Positions 17,218 through 26,002 of a stretch of 64,000 bases of DNA are shown piece after piece (within the stretch, counting starts at the first letter, position 1; each line of letters begins with the position of its first letter). A program made the position numbers and the translations under genes. The DNA comes from DATBVX01 sp963810775. GTDB taxonomy: Bacteria; Pseudomonadota; Gammaproteobacteria; Steroidobacterales; Steroidobacteraceae. Location of the stretch: assembly GCA_963810775.1 (NCBI GenBank), contig CAWEOT010000014.1, forward strand, positions 248,001-312,000, given 5' to 3'. The notes under the pieces were generated by a model. The model saw only the letters and a program-made list of their open reading frames with translations, had not been told where the DNA came from and ran no database searches.

Positions 17218-18021
17218 GTGATCGAATCATCCAAGTCTGCTGCGCCAGGCGGCAGAATGCCGGTGCTGTTCGTCGGCCACGGCTCGCCGCTCAATGCGAT
17301 CGAGGACAACGCCTTCAGTCGGGTGTGGCGTGACCTCGGCGCGCGTCTGCCGACGCCCCGTGCCGTCCTGTGCGTGTCGGCACATTGGGAAACGCGCGAT
17401 GTGCACGTCAGCGCGACTCGAGCGCCCGGGACGATTCATGATTTTTATGGATTCCCGCGCGAATTGTACGAGGTTCAGTACTGCGCTCCCGGCGACCCGC
17501 AGCTCGCGAGCCGCATCGTGAAACTGGTCCAGGGCACGCAGGTGCGCCTCGATCACACTCGGGGCCTGGATCATGGCGCCTGGAGTGTGCTGCGCCTCAT
17601 GTACCCGCGCGCCGAGGTGCCGGTGGTTCAGTTGAGCCTCGATACGACGCAGCCTGCAGCGTTCCACTACCATCTCGGGCGAGAGCTCGCGCCGCTGCGC
17701 GACGAGGGAATCCTGGTGCTCGGCAGCGGTAACATAGTGCACAACCTCGCGTTGATGGATTGGCGGCGGCGCATGGGCTACGAGTGGGCGGAGGAATTCA
17801 ATGCTGCCGTGCGTGCAAAGGTGCAGGCGCGCGAGCACGCACCGCTGATTGACTATCACACTGTGCATGCGGCGGCGACCGGAGCGATCCCCACCCCGGA
17901 GCACTACCTGCCGCTGCTGTACGCCCTCGCCCTGCAGGACGACGCAGAGCCGCTGCAATTCTTCAACGACGAGCTCGTGATGGGTTCGGTCTCGATGCTA
18001 AGCGTGTGGATCGGAGCATGA
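17218..18021 (+). CDS. DODA-type extradiol aromatic ring-opening dioxygenase family protein (YgiD-like)
   Basis: 267 residues with the family motifs: FVGHGSPLNAIE (metal His21), SAHWET (His56), GLDHGAWSVLR and a late LGSGNIVHNL (His). These are the likely metal ligands and active-site residues of class III extradiol dioxygenases such as 4,5-DOPA dioxygenase, acting in the cytoplasm on catechol-like compounds. The frame begins at GTG 17218; ATG 17257 (MPVLFVGHG) is also possible. The stop overlaps the next gene's ATG (ATGA). Confidence 0.85.
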   Translation: MIESSKSAAPGGRMPVLFVGHGSPLNAIEDNAFSRVWRDLGARLPTPRAVLCVSAHWETRDVHVSATRAPGTIHDFYGFPRELYEVQYCAPGDPQLASRIVKLVQGTQVRLDHTRGLDHGAWSVLRLMYPRAEVPVVQLSLDTTQPAAFHYHLGRELAPLRDEGILVLGSGNIVHNLALMDWRRRMGYEWAEEFNAAVRAKVQAREHAPLIDYHTVHAAATGAIPTPEHYLPLLYALALQDDAEPLQFFNDELVMGSVSMLSVWIGA

Positions 18022-18782
18022 AGAAGAGCGCAGGTCATGGCACGAAGCAGCGCGGCGTTGCCGCTGCCGGCGATGTTCGCGTGCGGCGCGCGTATTTTGA
18101 ATGCCGTTTCGGACAGCTCAACGTGCGTACGGCATTTCCGGGGAGCGGCGGGTTCGATGAACGCACGACGTTGCTGTGCCTGCATGTTGAATCCGGATCC
18201 AGCCGCATGTTCGCAAGACTGCTGCCGGAGATGGCGCATGAACGATCGGTCTACGCACCGGATCTTCCCGGCTGTGGCGAATCCGATGCTCCGCCCGGCC
18301 GCTGTTCGATTGCGGACTATGCTGGCGCAATGGGGGATTTCATCGACACGATGCATTTCCGCCAGCTCGACGTGCTCGGTTGCGGAGCAGGTGCGCTGGT
18401 GGCGGCCGAGCTCGCACTCGGCCGGCCACAGATCGTGCGACGACTGGCGCTCGTTTCGCCGTCGTTCAGCGGGGGCGACTACTCACGGCCGGCGTCGATG
18501 CCCGCACCGGAGGATCCTGGACAGCAGCTTCACAACGGACCGGCAGCGCAGTGGATCGGCATCGCCGCCCATGACTATGAAGCCGGCGAGCGGCTGCCGC
18601 TCATCAGGCAGCCGATACTCCTGGCTCGATTCAAGGATGATGTTTCGGAGCATGGCGCACGCGCCCGCCAACTGCTGCGAACGGCGAGAAGCCTGGATCT
18701 GCCGGAAAGCAGTGCAGGTCTCTTGGTGTCGGCGCCGCAGGTCATGGCGCGGCAGCTGCGCGAGTTTCTCGATGGCCACTGA
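18018..18782 (+). CDS. Alpha/beta-hydrolase-fold protein lacking the catalytic Ser
   Basis: 254 residues with the order of an alpha/beta hydrolase: strand TLLCLHVESGSS, DLPGCGESD, the elbow segment LDVLGCGAGALVAAELALG, RLALVSPSFSG and a C-terminal helix APQVMARQLREFL. The nucleophile elbow reads G-C-G-A-G where active members have G-x-S-x-G, the oxyanion HG is HV, and no His precedes the final helix. It is therefore probably not a hydrolase and may be a scaffold or ligand binder. The start overlaps the dioxygenase stop, so the two are likely co-translated. Confidence 0.75.
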   Translation: MKKSAGHGTKQRGVAAAGDVRVRRAYFECRFGQLNVRTAFPGSGGFDERTTLLCLHVESGSSRMFARLLPEMAHERSVYAPDLPGCGESDAPPGRCSIADYAGAMGDFIDTMHFRQLDVLGCGAGALVAAELALGRPQIVRRLALVSPSFSGGDYSRPASMPAPEDPGQQLHNGPAAQWIGIAAHDYEAGERLPLIRQPILLARFKDDVSEHGARARQLLRTARSLDLPESSAGLLVSAPQVMARQLREFLDGH

Positions 18783-18998
18783 GCCCTGAGGCCGAACCGG
18801 ACGCTGGGGTCCGTCGTTCAGCTCCGCGATACCAGTGGTCGCTGACCGCACGGATTTGCTTCGCGGGGGTTCTTATGTTTAGTCTGCGCTTGCGTTTCGC
18901 CGGCGGATACGACTCACTGGCGAGGCGGCAGGTCAGCGCAGTGCAGCGCGACCTTTAAGACAAGAAAACCCTCAGTACTAGAAGGGGGCTCATCGAAG

Positions 18999-21419
18999 AT
19001 GAGCATGCGAGCGGACCAGACCCACGGCAACAGCCTCGACTCCGATAGCACGGATGAACTGCCGGCACTCGACGTAGCTGCGTTCGAAGCGACACGTGGC
19101 GTGGCGAACAGTGCGCAGGGCAACGCCGATAGTCGGCGCACGCCGCCGCCGGCCGCGATACCGGAAGGCGGCGAGCCTGCCATCTTCGACACTATCCGTT
19201 CCCTGGAAGTGAATCTGCACGCCAAGTCAGAGCGCACCGCCGATCTCGAGCAGCTCCTTGCGCTTGCCGACCGCGAACGCGAGACAGCGGATCGGCGCTT
19301 GCGCGAACGCGACCAGGTACTCGCGCGCCTGGAGCGAGAGCTGGAAGCACGCACGGCGGCGCTGAGCCGGGCCGAACAGCAGACACAGGAAGCCAGCGAA
19401 GCGCAGCGTAGTGCCGAGCGTCAGGCGCGTGCGATCGATAAGGACAAGGTCGATTTGTTGAGTCGCCTCGCGGACCTCGAGGAAATCCGTGCCGGACTGG
19501 TCGCGGACGCCGAGGCACGCGGCGAGACGATCACGCGCTTCAAGGGCGATCTGGCGACGCGCGCGGAACAGATCCGCAAGCTCGAGCAGCAGCGCGACGC
19601 GCTCGACGTGGAGAATTCCGCGTTGGCGGATACCTTGCGAGCTCGGGATGCCCGCCTGGCTTTCCTCGATGCCGAAATCGTGGCGCGCAACAACCAGATT
19701 GCCGAAACAAAACAAGTCGTAGCCGGTCGCGACGAGAGCATCCAACGGCTGCGCGGTGAACTCGAGCAGGCCCACGGCGAGGCACGCGCGACACAGGAAG
19801 ATCTCGCGGCGCGCGAGGCGCGAATTGCGGCGCTGGATGCTCAACTGCGCGACAGGGAAGAGACACGACTGGAAATGGCGCGGGCGCTTCAGGATCACGC
19901 GCGCAAGGTAATAGCGGCAGATGAAGCGATGCGCGCCAGCGAGCGGCAGGCTCAAAGCTGCCTCGAGGCGCTGCAGAGCCTGGAAGTGCGCCGCAACCTC
20001 TACGAGGACGAGCTGTTCGTGCGTGAACAGGAAATCGCCAGACAGCTCGAACGTGTTTCCGCCCTCGAAACTGAGATGGGGCGGCGCACGGGAGAGCTCG
20101 GCGCCCTGCAGGCGCAGTTGCGCGAGCGCGATGCAGCGATCAGGGAACTCACCGCGGAGATCGCGACGCGCGATGCTGCCCTGAATGAACACAGGTCGGA
20201 GCTGGAGCATCTGCGGGCAGCCGCGCATGATTCCGACGGGGTGATTGCCGATCTGGAGCGTCGGATCACGACGCATGCGGCCGAGGTCGCTCGCTTGCAG
20301 GGCGACCTTGCAGAGCGCGATAGCCGCATCGAGAAAGGCGTTGAGGATCTGCGCACCGCCGCCGCGCAGGCTCGCGAGCGAGAGCAGGAACAGATCTCGG
20401 TCGAGGGCACGATCGATGCTTTGCGGGCGCAACTCGCCGAGCGAGGTAACGAGCTTGCGTCGCTGGCTGCTGTGCTGCAGACCGAGCAGAAGCGAGCAGC
20501 CGGACTTGAGAACGATCTGGCAATTCGGGCACGCAGCATCGCCGACCTTGAGAGCCGCTGTCGCATGCAGAGCGAGCTGGCCGATGCTCACACACGCGAG
20601 CTCGACACGTGGAAGGAGAAATGGTCGGACATCGCCACGGCAGTGGGCGAGAAGGAAGCCAGGGTCGCCCAGATGGACAGCGACCTGCGGGTGAAGATCG
20701 CAGAAGTCGCCACCCGCTCGGAGCGCATCACCACCTTACAAAAGACGGTCGAGGATCAGGCCGAGACCCTCACCGCGCTCGAGAAGGAGCTGCGCGACAA
20801 GGCCGAGAGCATCGCGCGGCTGGAGGGTGATCTGCGCGCGGCCGAGGACTCGATGCTGCGGCTCGAGTCGCAGCTGCGGCAGAGGTCTGATCAGGGCTCC
20901 ATCGCGCAGCGCACCTTGGAAGAACAACGCGGCCAGATCCGCCACCTGCAGGACACGCTGGCGACTCGCGACTCCGCCGTTGCGCGGCTGGAGGGCGAAC
21001 TCAAGGCGAGCAGCGAGATCATCGGCAACATCCAGCGTGATATCCGCAGGCTGAGCGCGGAGGCGCCGGTATCCGAGCCTGCCTCCAGGCCGGAGGTAGC
21101 CACCATCCTGGAGCCGGCGACGCGATTGCTGGTGCGGCTGGAGGGTGAAGCGGAAATCGTGCATGTCATCAACAAGAAATCCACTGCAATCGGCCGTACC
21201 GAGGACAACGATATCCAGATCGACACCAAGTACATCAGCCGCCACCATGCGCGCATCGTGATCGCGGGCAGCACGACGGTGGTAGAAGATCTCGGCAGCA
21301 CCAACGGCGTGTTCATTAACGATTTTCGCATCAGCCGCCGGCAGGCCTTGCAGGATGGCGACATGCTGATAATCGGCAAGACCCAGTTCCGCTTCGCGCT
21401 GAAATTCGGCGAGCGCTAG
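18999..21419 (+). CDS. Long coiled-coil protein with C-terminal FHA domain
   Basis: 806 residues. After a disordered N terminus (1-60), residues about 65-690 are a near-continuous charged coiled coil of repeating heptads with recurring LExxLRxRDxxIxxL units. The C-terminal FHA domain (about 710-800) has AIGRTEDNDIQI, YISRHHARI and LGSTNGVFIND, the phosphothreonine-binding residues of the family. No membrane segment is seen, so it is probably a cytoplasmic filament or scaffold recruited to phosphorylated partners. Ser/Thr kinases at 28.8 kb and 41.8 kb could provide them. It stands alone as a transcription unit. Confidence 0.85.
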   Translation: MSMRADQTHGNSLDSDSTDELPALDVAAFEATRGVANSAQGNADSRRTPPPAAIPEGGEPAIFDTIRSLEVNLHAKSERTADLEQLLALADRERETADRRLRERDQVLARLERELEARTAALSRAEQQTQEASEAQRSAERQARAIDKDKVDLLSRLADLEEIRAGLVADAEARGETITRFKGDLATRAEQIRKLEQQRDALDVENSALADTLRARDARLAFLDAEIVARNNQIAETKQVVAGRDESIQRLRGELEQAHGEARATQEDLAAREARIAALDAQLRDREETRLEMARALQDHARKVIAADEAMRASERQAQSCLEALQSLEVRRNLYEDELFVREQEIARQLERVSALETEMGRRTGELGALQAQLRERDAAIRELTAEIATRDAALNEHRSELEHLRAAAHDSDGVIADLERRITTHAAEVARLQGDLAERDSRIEKGVEDLRTAAAQAREREQEQISVEGTIDALRAQLAERGNELASLAAVLQTEQKRAAGLENDLAIRARSIADLESRCRMQSELADAHTRELDTWKEKWSDIATAVGEKEARVAQMDSDLRVKIAEVATRSERITTLQKTVEDQAETLTALEKELRDKAESIARLEGDLRAAEDSMLRLESQLRQRSDQGSIAQRTLEEQRGQIRHLQDTLATRDSAVARLEGELKASSEIIGNIQRDIRRLSAEAPVSEPASRPEVATILEPATRLLVRLEGEAEIVHVINKKSTAIGRTEDNDIQIDTKYISRHHARIVIAGSTTVVEDLGSTNGVFINDFRISRRQALQDGDMLIIGKTQFRFALKFGER

Positions 21420-21437
21420 TCTCTAACTGCTCCCGCA

Positions 21438-22733
21438 TCAGAACAGGTGACCCTGCCGGTCGTCAGCATCAGACGGCGGCCGTGCGCGCGGCGTTTCGTT
21501 GGGCTCAGGACCCGTTGGCACCTCGGCGGATTGCACCACTATTGCGGCGTACGCCTCGGTCCGCCGTTGCACCAGCATGAACACCAGCAGCGCGAGCACA
21601 TTGCAGCCCAGCACCGTGAATGCCAGCGGATAAGGGCTCGGGTTGGAAATAGCCGCTACGAGCTGCACCGCAGAAGCCGAAACGATCAGTTGCAGAAATC
21701 CTGTCAGTCCGGAGGCGGCTCCTGCGATATCAGGACGCACTCCAATGGCGCTCGATGTCGCATTGGGCGCCGAGATCGCGTTTGCAAAGCACACCAGCAT
21801 CGCCGGCAGGAACAAGGCCGCCGGATGCCAGACGCCAAACAGCGCCAGCGTCGTCAGCAACAGACCGCCGCTCAGCGAGAGGAAGGAGCCGGCGCGCATC
21901 ATGCGCAGCGCGCCGATACGCCGCGAGATGCGCGCTGCAGTGAAGAACCCGGCGAACGAGGCTGAAGCCGGCAGCATGAACAGCAGGCCGTAGCGCGATG
22001 GGGAGATGTGCAATACGTCGATGGCGACGTGCGGTGCGCCGGCAATGAAGACATAGACTGCCGCGAACAGCAGCGAACCGAATAGTGCGTAGGCGCGATA
22101 GCGTCCGGTGCGCAGAAGCTGCCGATAGCTCTCCAGTGTGTCAGGGCCGCCGCGTGTCGCCGCGCTGGTCTGGTGGGTTTCCTGGATGCGCAGTGCCGTG
22201 AAGAGGATGGCAGCCGTGCCCAGCACCACGCACAGTCCGAACACCAGGCGCCAGCCGGCGAGTTCCACGGCGAACCCGCCAATGGTCGGTGCCACCATCG
22301 GCACCACGAGAATGGCGGTCGCCGTGTAGGCGATACCGCTCGCAGCGCGTTCCGGCCCGAATGCATCCATGAGCGTTGCCCGCGCCACGGCCATCGCGGC
22401 ACCGCTCCCAAATGCCTGCACGATACGTGCACCGATCAGGAGCGCGATGCTGTTGGCTAGCATGCCGGCAATGCTCCCCACGATGAAGAGCGACAGCCCG
22501 GCGAAGATCACCGGTCGGCGCCCCAGGCGGTCCGAGAGGGGTGCGACCACCACGTTACCGGAGGCGATGGCGAGCATCGACAGGGTGACCAGGAGCTGGG
22601 CGGTGCTGACCGTGGTAGCGAACTGGGCGCGGATGTCAGGCAGCGCCGGCAGGATCGCATGCATGGCGAAAGTGCCGAGCGATCCGATGGCGGCGGAGGC
22701 GAATATGAGGCGGCGGGCTTGCGAGCGGTCCAT
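21438..22733 (-). CDS. MFS multidrug efflux transporter, Bcr/CflA type
   Basis: 431 residues with 12 membrane helices. Features of the DHA1 Bcr/CflA group are the early AILPALPDI segment, motif A (APLSDRLGRRPVIFAGL) and the antiporter motif region GSGAAMAVARATLMD. It should export hydrophobic drugs or metabolites by proton antiport at the inner membrane. It is convergent with the FHA gene (18 bases apart) and has a hydrophilic C-terminal tail of about 30 residues. Confidence 0.9.
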   Translation of the reverse strand: MDRSQARRLIFASAAIGSLGTFAMHAILPALPDIRAQFATTVSTAQLLVTLSMLAIASGNVVVAPLSDRLGRRPVIFAGLSLFIVGSIAGMLANSIALLIGARIVQAFGSGAAMAVARATLMDAFGPERAASGIAYTATAILVVPMVAPTIGGFAVELAGWRLVFGLCVVLGTAAILFTALRIQETHQTSAATRGGPDTLESYRQLLRTGRYRAYALFGSLLFAAVYVFIAGAPHVAIDVLHISPSRYGLLFMLPASASFAGFFTAARISRRIGALRMMRAGSFLSLSGGLLLTTLALFGVWHPAALFLPAMLVCFANAISAPNATSSAIGVRPDIAGAASGLTGFLQLIVSASAVQLVAAISNPSPYPLAFTVLGCNVLALLVFMLVQRRTEAYAAIVVQSAEVPTGPEPNETPRARPPSDADDRQGHLF

Positions 22734-22837
22734 GAGCCAGAGTTGCCCTGGGCAGCGCGCAGTTTAAGCGAGCAGCGTGCTGTAGCCCACCGCGATTCTT
22801 GCTAACGTAACCGGCGGGCCGGGTGGGATGCGACAGC

Positions 22838-24355
22838 GTGAACAACAACTACATCGAGAAGATTCTCAAGGCGCGGGTATACGATGTGGCGATCGAATCG
22901 CCGCTCGAGTACGCGCAACGCCTGTCGCGCCGCCTGCGCAATCGCGTGCTGTTCAAGCGTGAGGATCTGCAGCCCGTGTTCTCCTTCAAGCTGCGCGGTG
23001 CGTACAACAAGATCGCGCACCTGTCGCAGACTGCGGCGCAGCGCGGCGTGATCTGCGCTTCGGCCGGGAACCACGCGCAAGGTGTGGCACTCGCAGCGCG
23101 CAAGCGCGGCGCACCCGCCGTCATCGTCATGCCGCAGACGACGCCCCACATCAAGGTGCAGGCCGTAATGGACCTGGGGGGCGAGGTAGTGCTGCACGGT
23201 GATGACTATGACCAGGCACATGAACGCGCGCTGCTGCTCGAGCGCGAACGCAGCCTGGTATTCATTCACCCGTTCGACGATCCCGATGTGATCGCGGGCC
23301 AGGGCACGATCGGGATGGAAATCCTGCGCCAGCGGCCGGGCGACATTCATTCGATATTCGTGCCCGTGGGTGGTGGGGGTCTGATCGCGGGTATCGCCGC
23401 ATACGTGAAATACCTCTATCCGCGCATCAAAGTGATCGGCGTCGAGCCCGAGGACGCCGCGGCCATGCACGACTCTCTCAAGGCCCGGCAGCGGGTGACG
23501 CTGGAGCGCGTCGGAATCTTCGCCGACGGTGTCGCCGTACGCCGCGTGGGTGAGGAAACGTTTCGGCTGGCGCGTGAGCATGTGGATGAGATCGTGCTGG
23601 TCAATACCGACCAGGTGTGCGCGGCGATTCAGGACATCTTCGAGGACACGCGCGCCATCGCAGAGCCGGCGGGGGCACTTGCGGTTGCGGGCATCAAGCG
23701 CTACGTAGCTCGCGAAGGGCTTACCGACCAGACGCTGGTGGCGGTCAACAGCGGTGCGAACATGAACTTCGACCGCCTCAGGCATATCGCCGAGCGCTCC
23801 GAGCTCGGCGGGCAGCGTGAAGCGCTGATGGCGGTGGAAATTCCGGAACAACCCGGCAGTTTTCTGAAATTCTGCGAAGTGCTGGGGCCGCGCAGCGTCA
23901 CGGAGTTCAACTATCGCTACGAAAGCAATGCGCGTGCGCAGATCTTCGTGGGATTTTCTGTCTCACAAGGGCGCGAGGAGAAGGAGGCGGTGCTGGCCAG
24001 CGTCGCCGCGGCCGGTTTCCCTGTCATCGACATGACTGACAATGAAATGGCGAAGCTGCACGTGCGCTTCATGGTGGGCGGGCATGCGCGCGGGATCACC
24101 AACGAGGTGTTGTATCGGTTCGAATTTCCGGAGCGTCCCGGCGCGCTGCTCAAGTTCCTGCGTGCCATCGGCACGAAATGGAACGTCAGCCTGTTCCACT
24201 ATCGCAATCACGGCTCCGATCACGGCCGGGTGCTCGCGGGGATCCAGGTGCCGACTGCCGAGCGCGATCAGTTCCTCGATCACCTGAACGAGCTGCACTA
24301 CGCCTACGCGGAAGAGACGGCGAATCCGGCGTACCGGATGTTTCTCGGCGCGTAG
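22838..24355 (+). CDS. ilvA: Threonine ammonia-lyase, biosynthetic
   Basis: 505 residues. The catalytic PLP domain has Lys51 in SFKLRGAYN, SAGNHAQGVA (phosphate/substrate loop) and VPVGGGGLIAGIA (PLP phosphate). Two C-terminal ACT-like regulatory domains (about 325-400 and 420-500, each starting Pro-Gly after an Ala/Glu segment) mark the isoleucine-inhibited biosynthetic form. It converts threonine to 2-oxobutanoate in isoleucine synthesis. The GTG at 22838 has GGTGGGA at a good distance; a GTG at 22823 is possible. No other ilv genes are near. Confidence 0.93.
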   Translation: MNNNYIEKILKARVYDVAIESPLEYAQRLSRRLRNRVLFKREDLQPVFSFKLRGAYNKIAHLSQTAAQRGVICASAGNHAQGVALAARKRGAPAVIVMPQTTPHIKVQAVMDLGGEVVLHGDDYDQAHERALLLERERSLVFIHPFDDPDVIAGQGTIGMEILRQRPGDIHSIFVPVGGGGLIAGIAAYVKYLYPRIKVIGVEPEDAAAMHDSLKARQRVTLERVGIFADGVAVRRVGEETFRLAREHVDEIVLVNTDQVCAAIQDIFEDTRAIAEPAGALAVAGIKRYVAREGLTDQTLVAVNSGANMNFDRLRHIAERSELGGQREALMAVEIPEQPGSFLKFCEVLGPRSVTEFNYRYESNARAQIFVGFSVSQGREEKEAVLASVAAAGFPVIDMTDNEMAKLHVRFMVGGHARGITNEVLYRFEFPERPGALLKFLRAIGTKWNVSLFHYRNHGSDHGRVLAGIQVPTAERDQFLDHLNELHYAYAEETANPAYRMFLGA

Positions 24356-24442
24356 CCGTTCAAGCATGCCGGACGCGTAGGTGCGCTCCGACCATGATTC
24401 GCACCACGGACCGCTGAATTCCGCGCTGAGCTCACGTTGAAT

Positions 24443-26002
24443 TCATTGGAGCATCAGCATCGCAAAAAAGGCGTCCAGCTTGGCGCGTCGCTCGGGGGGC
24501 AGGTACGCAAAATTGGTGCCACGGTCGTTGATCTCCCAGTAGGTGGGCGATACCTCGCGCTCGAGCTCGTCACGCGTGGCGGACAGCAGCGTGCCGCGAT
24601 AGACCGCGAGGTTTCGCGCGATTCGCCGCGCCGGATCATCCTCCCCGCGCTTCAGGAAAAACGTGGCGAGCTGCATCTGGGCTCGGCACACTCCGAGCAG
24701 ATGCTCCGCGGCCTCGTCATCTATGGCCAGCAGCCGTTCGAGCAGCGTATCGCGCATCGCGCGATGGTCCGCCGCGGCTTCGACCAGTTGCGCCAGGTCG
24801 TAGGCCGCCACCTCCAGGAGGAACGGCAGCCCTTTACTGTTCGCGAGCCGGCCGTAGAAGCAGATGCGATCGGCCACCTCGGAGACAGCGGGCTGCAACC
24901 CCTTCGTGAGCAGCGACTCGCCGAGCACACGATACTGATGCAGCACGAAATAGGCCGTGCGCGGATCAGTGCCATTGATCGCCGCCCGCAAGTAGCTGTG
25001 GAAAGCACGCTGACAGAGTTCGAGAAACGCAGGCTGCGCTGCAAAATCCTCGGCCAGCCGGCGCGTGTGAATCGCGATCATGCTCGCCACATCGCGAGCA
25101 CTTCCGACGGCATCGCCGAAGAGGGCGAGGTACTGCCGCAGGATTTTCGCTTCGAACCAGCTGCGGTCGCGGGCCACTTCCTCTAAGGCGATTTGCGCCA
25201 TCGCAATGAAGTCGGGATCGTGGGCGACAGCTTCGTCCACGCGGAACCAGGCGTCAGGCAGCTTGTCCCGCAGATTTGTCACGTCGGCGAGCAGCGTCGC
25301 CAATGCCTCGACAGCTGTCATCGCGATGCCGCGGTCGCTGTTCTTCATCGCCCCACGCGCGACGTCCTCGATGTCCTCCACCGCGTTGATCACCGCGTAC
25401 TTCGCGACGTCCGCATTCCCCCTGTGCGCGCGCCGTACCCGTGCGAGCGCATCGGCGCGAATGCGGGAAATTACGCTGAGCGGCGAAACGAAGCGGAACA
25501 CGTACGCAAAGTAAGGAAGCAGCGCGAGCAAGCAGCCGGTCATCATCAGCATCGCGAGCAGGAAACCGCCACGCGGAATGAAGGGCGCCGGGCCCACCTT
25601 TCCCGTCAGGATGATGGCGAGCCAGATGCAAAGCGCCGTCGTCAGCACGAAAAAGGCCATTACCGCGAGATTGACGGGGTCGCGCACGAACAGGGCGGTG
25701 ACGCGATGGGTGTAGCGTGTCGCCGAGAGCTCGAGGACGATGGCAACGACCGTGACGAGGATCGCGAGCACGCCGGCAAGGACCTGCGCCGCGTCGCTCA
25801 GCACGGACAATGCCTCGCCCTGGCCGAGCGTTGCGAGCCAGATCAGTGGATGTCGCCACGCGCCACTCCCATCGAGCCAGCCCGCGGCCGCAATCAGACC
25901 TGCCGAAGAGGCTAGCAGCGCTGCAAAGAACAGGAGTCCGGCGTGGCGCTTCCTGGGAAACGGGCCCATCTGGCTGGTCGCCGTCTCGTTGGTAGTGATC
26001 AC
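24443..26002 (-). CDS. DUF2254-family membrane protein
   Basis: 519 residues. Four membrane helices in the first 190 residues (FFAALLASSAGLIAAAGWL; VLAGVLAILVTVVAIVLEL; AFFVLTTALCIWLAIIL; MLMMTGCLLALLPYFAYVF), with the characteristic ATRYTHRV segment after helix 2, then a large helical cytoplasmic domain of about 330 residues. This is the DUF2254 layout; the function is unknown. The start GTG overlaps the stop of the upstream transporter gene, so the two are translationally coupled and probably act together. Confidence 0.85.
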   Translation of the reverse strand: MITTNETATSQMGPFPRKRHAGLLFFAALLASSAGLIAAAGWLDGSGAWRHPLIWLATLGQGEALSVLSDAAQVLAGVLAILVTVVAIVLELSATRYTHRVTALFVRDPVNLAVMAFFVLTTALCIWLAIILTGKVGPAPFIPRGGFLLAMLMMTGCLLALLPYFAYVFRFVSPLSVISRIRADALARVRRAHRGNADVAKYAVINAVEDIEDVARGAMKNSDRGIAMTAVEALATLLADVTNLRDKLPDAWFRVDEAVAHDPDFIAMAQIALEEVARDRSWFEAKILRQYLALFGDAVGSARDVASMIAIHTRRLAEDFAAQPAFLELCQRAFHSYLRAAINGTDPRTAYFVLHQYRVLGESLLTKGLQPAVSEVADRICFYGRLANSKGLPFLLEVAAYDLAQLVEAAADHRAMRDTLLERLLAIDDEAAEHLLGVCRAQMQLATFFLKRGEDDPARRIARNLAVYRGTLLSATRDELEREVSPTYWEINDRGTNFAYLPPERRAKLDAFFAMLMLQ

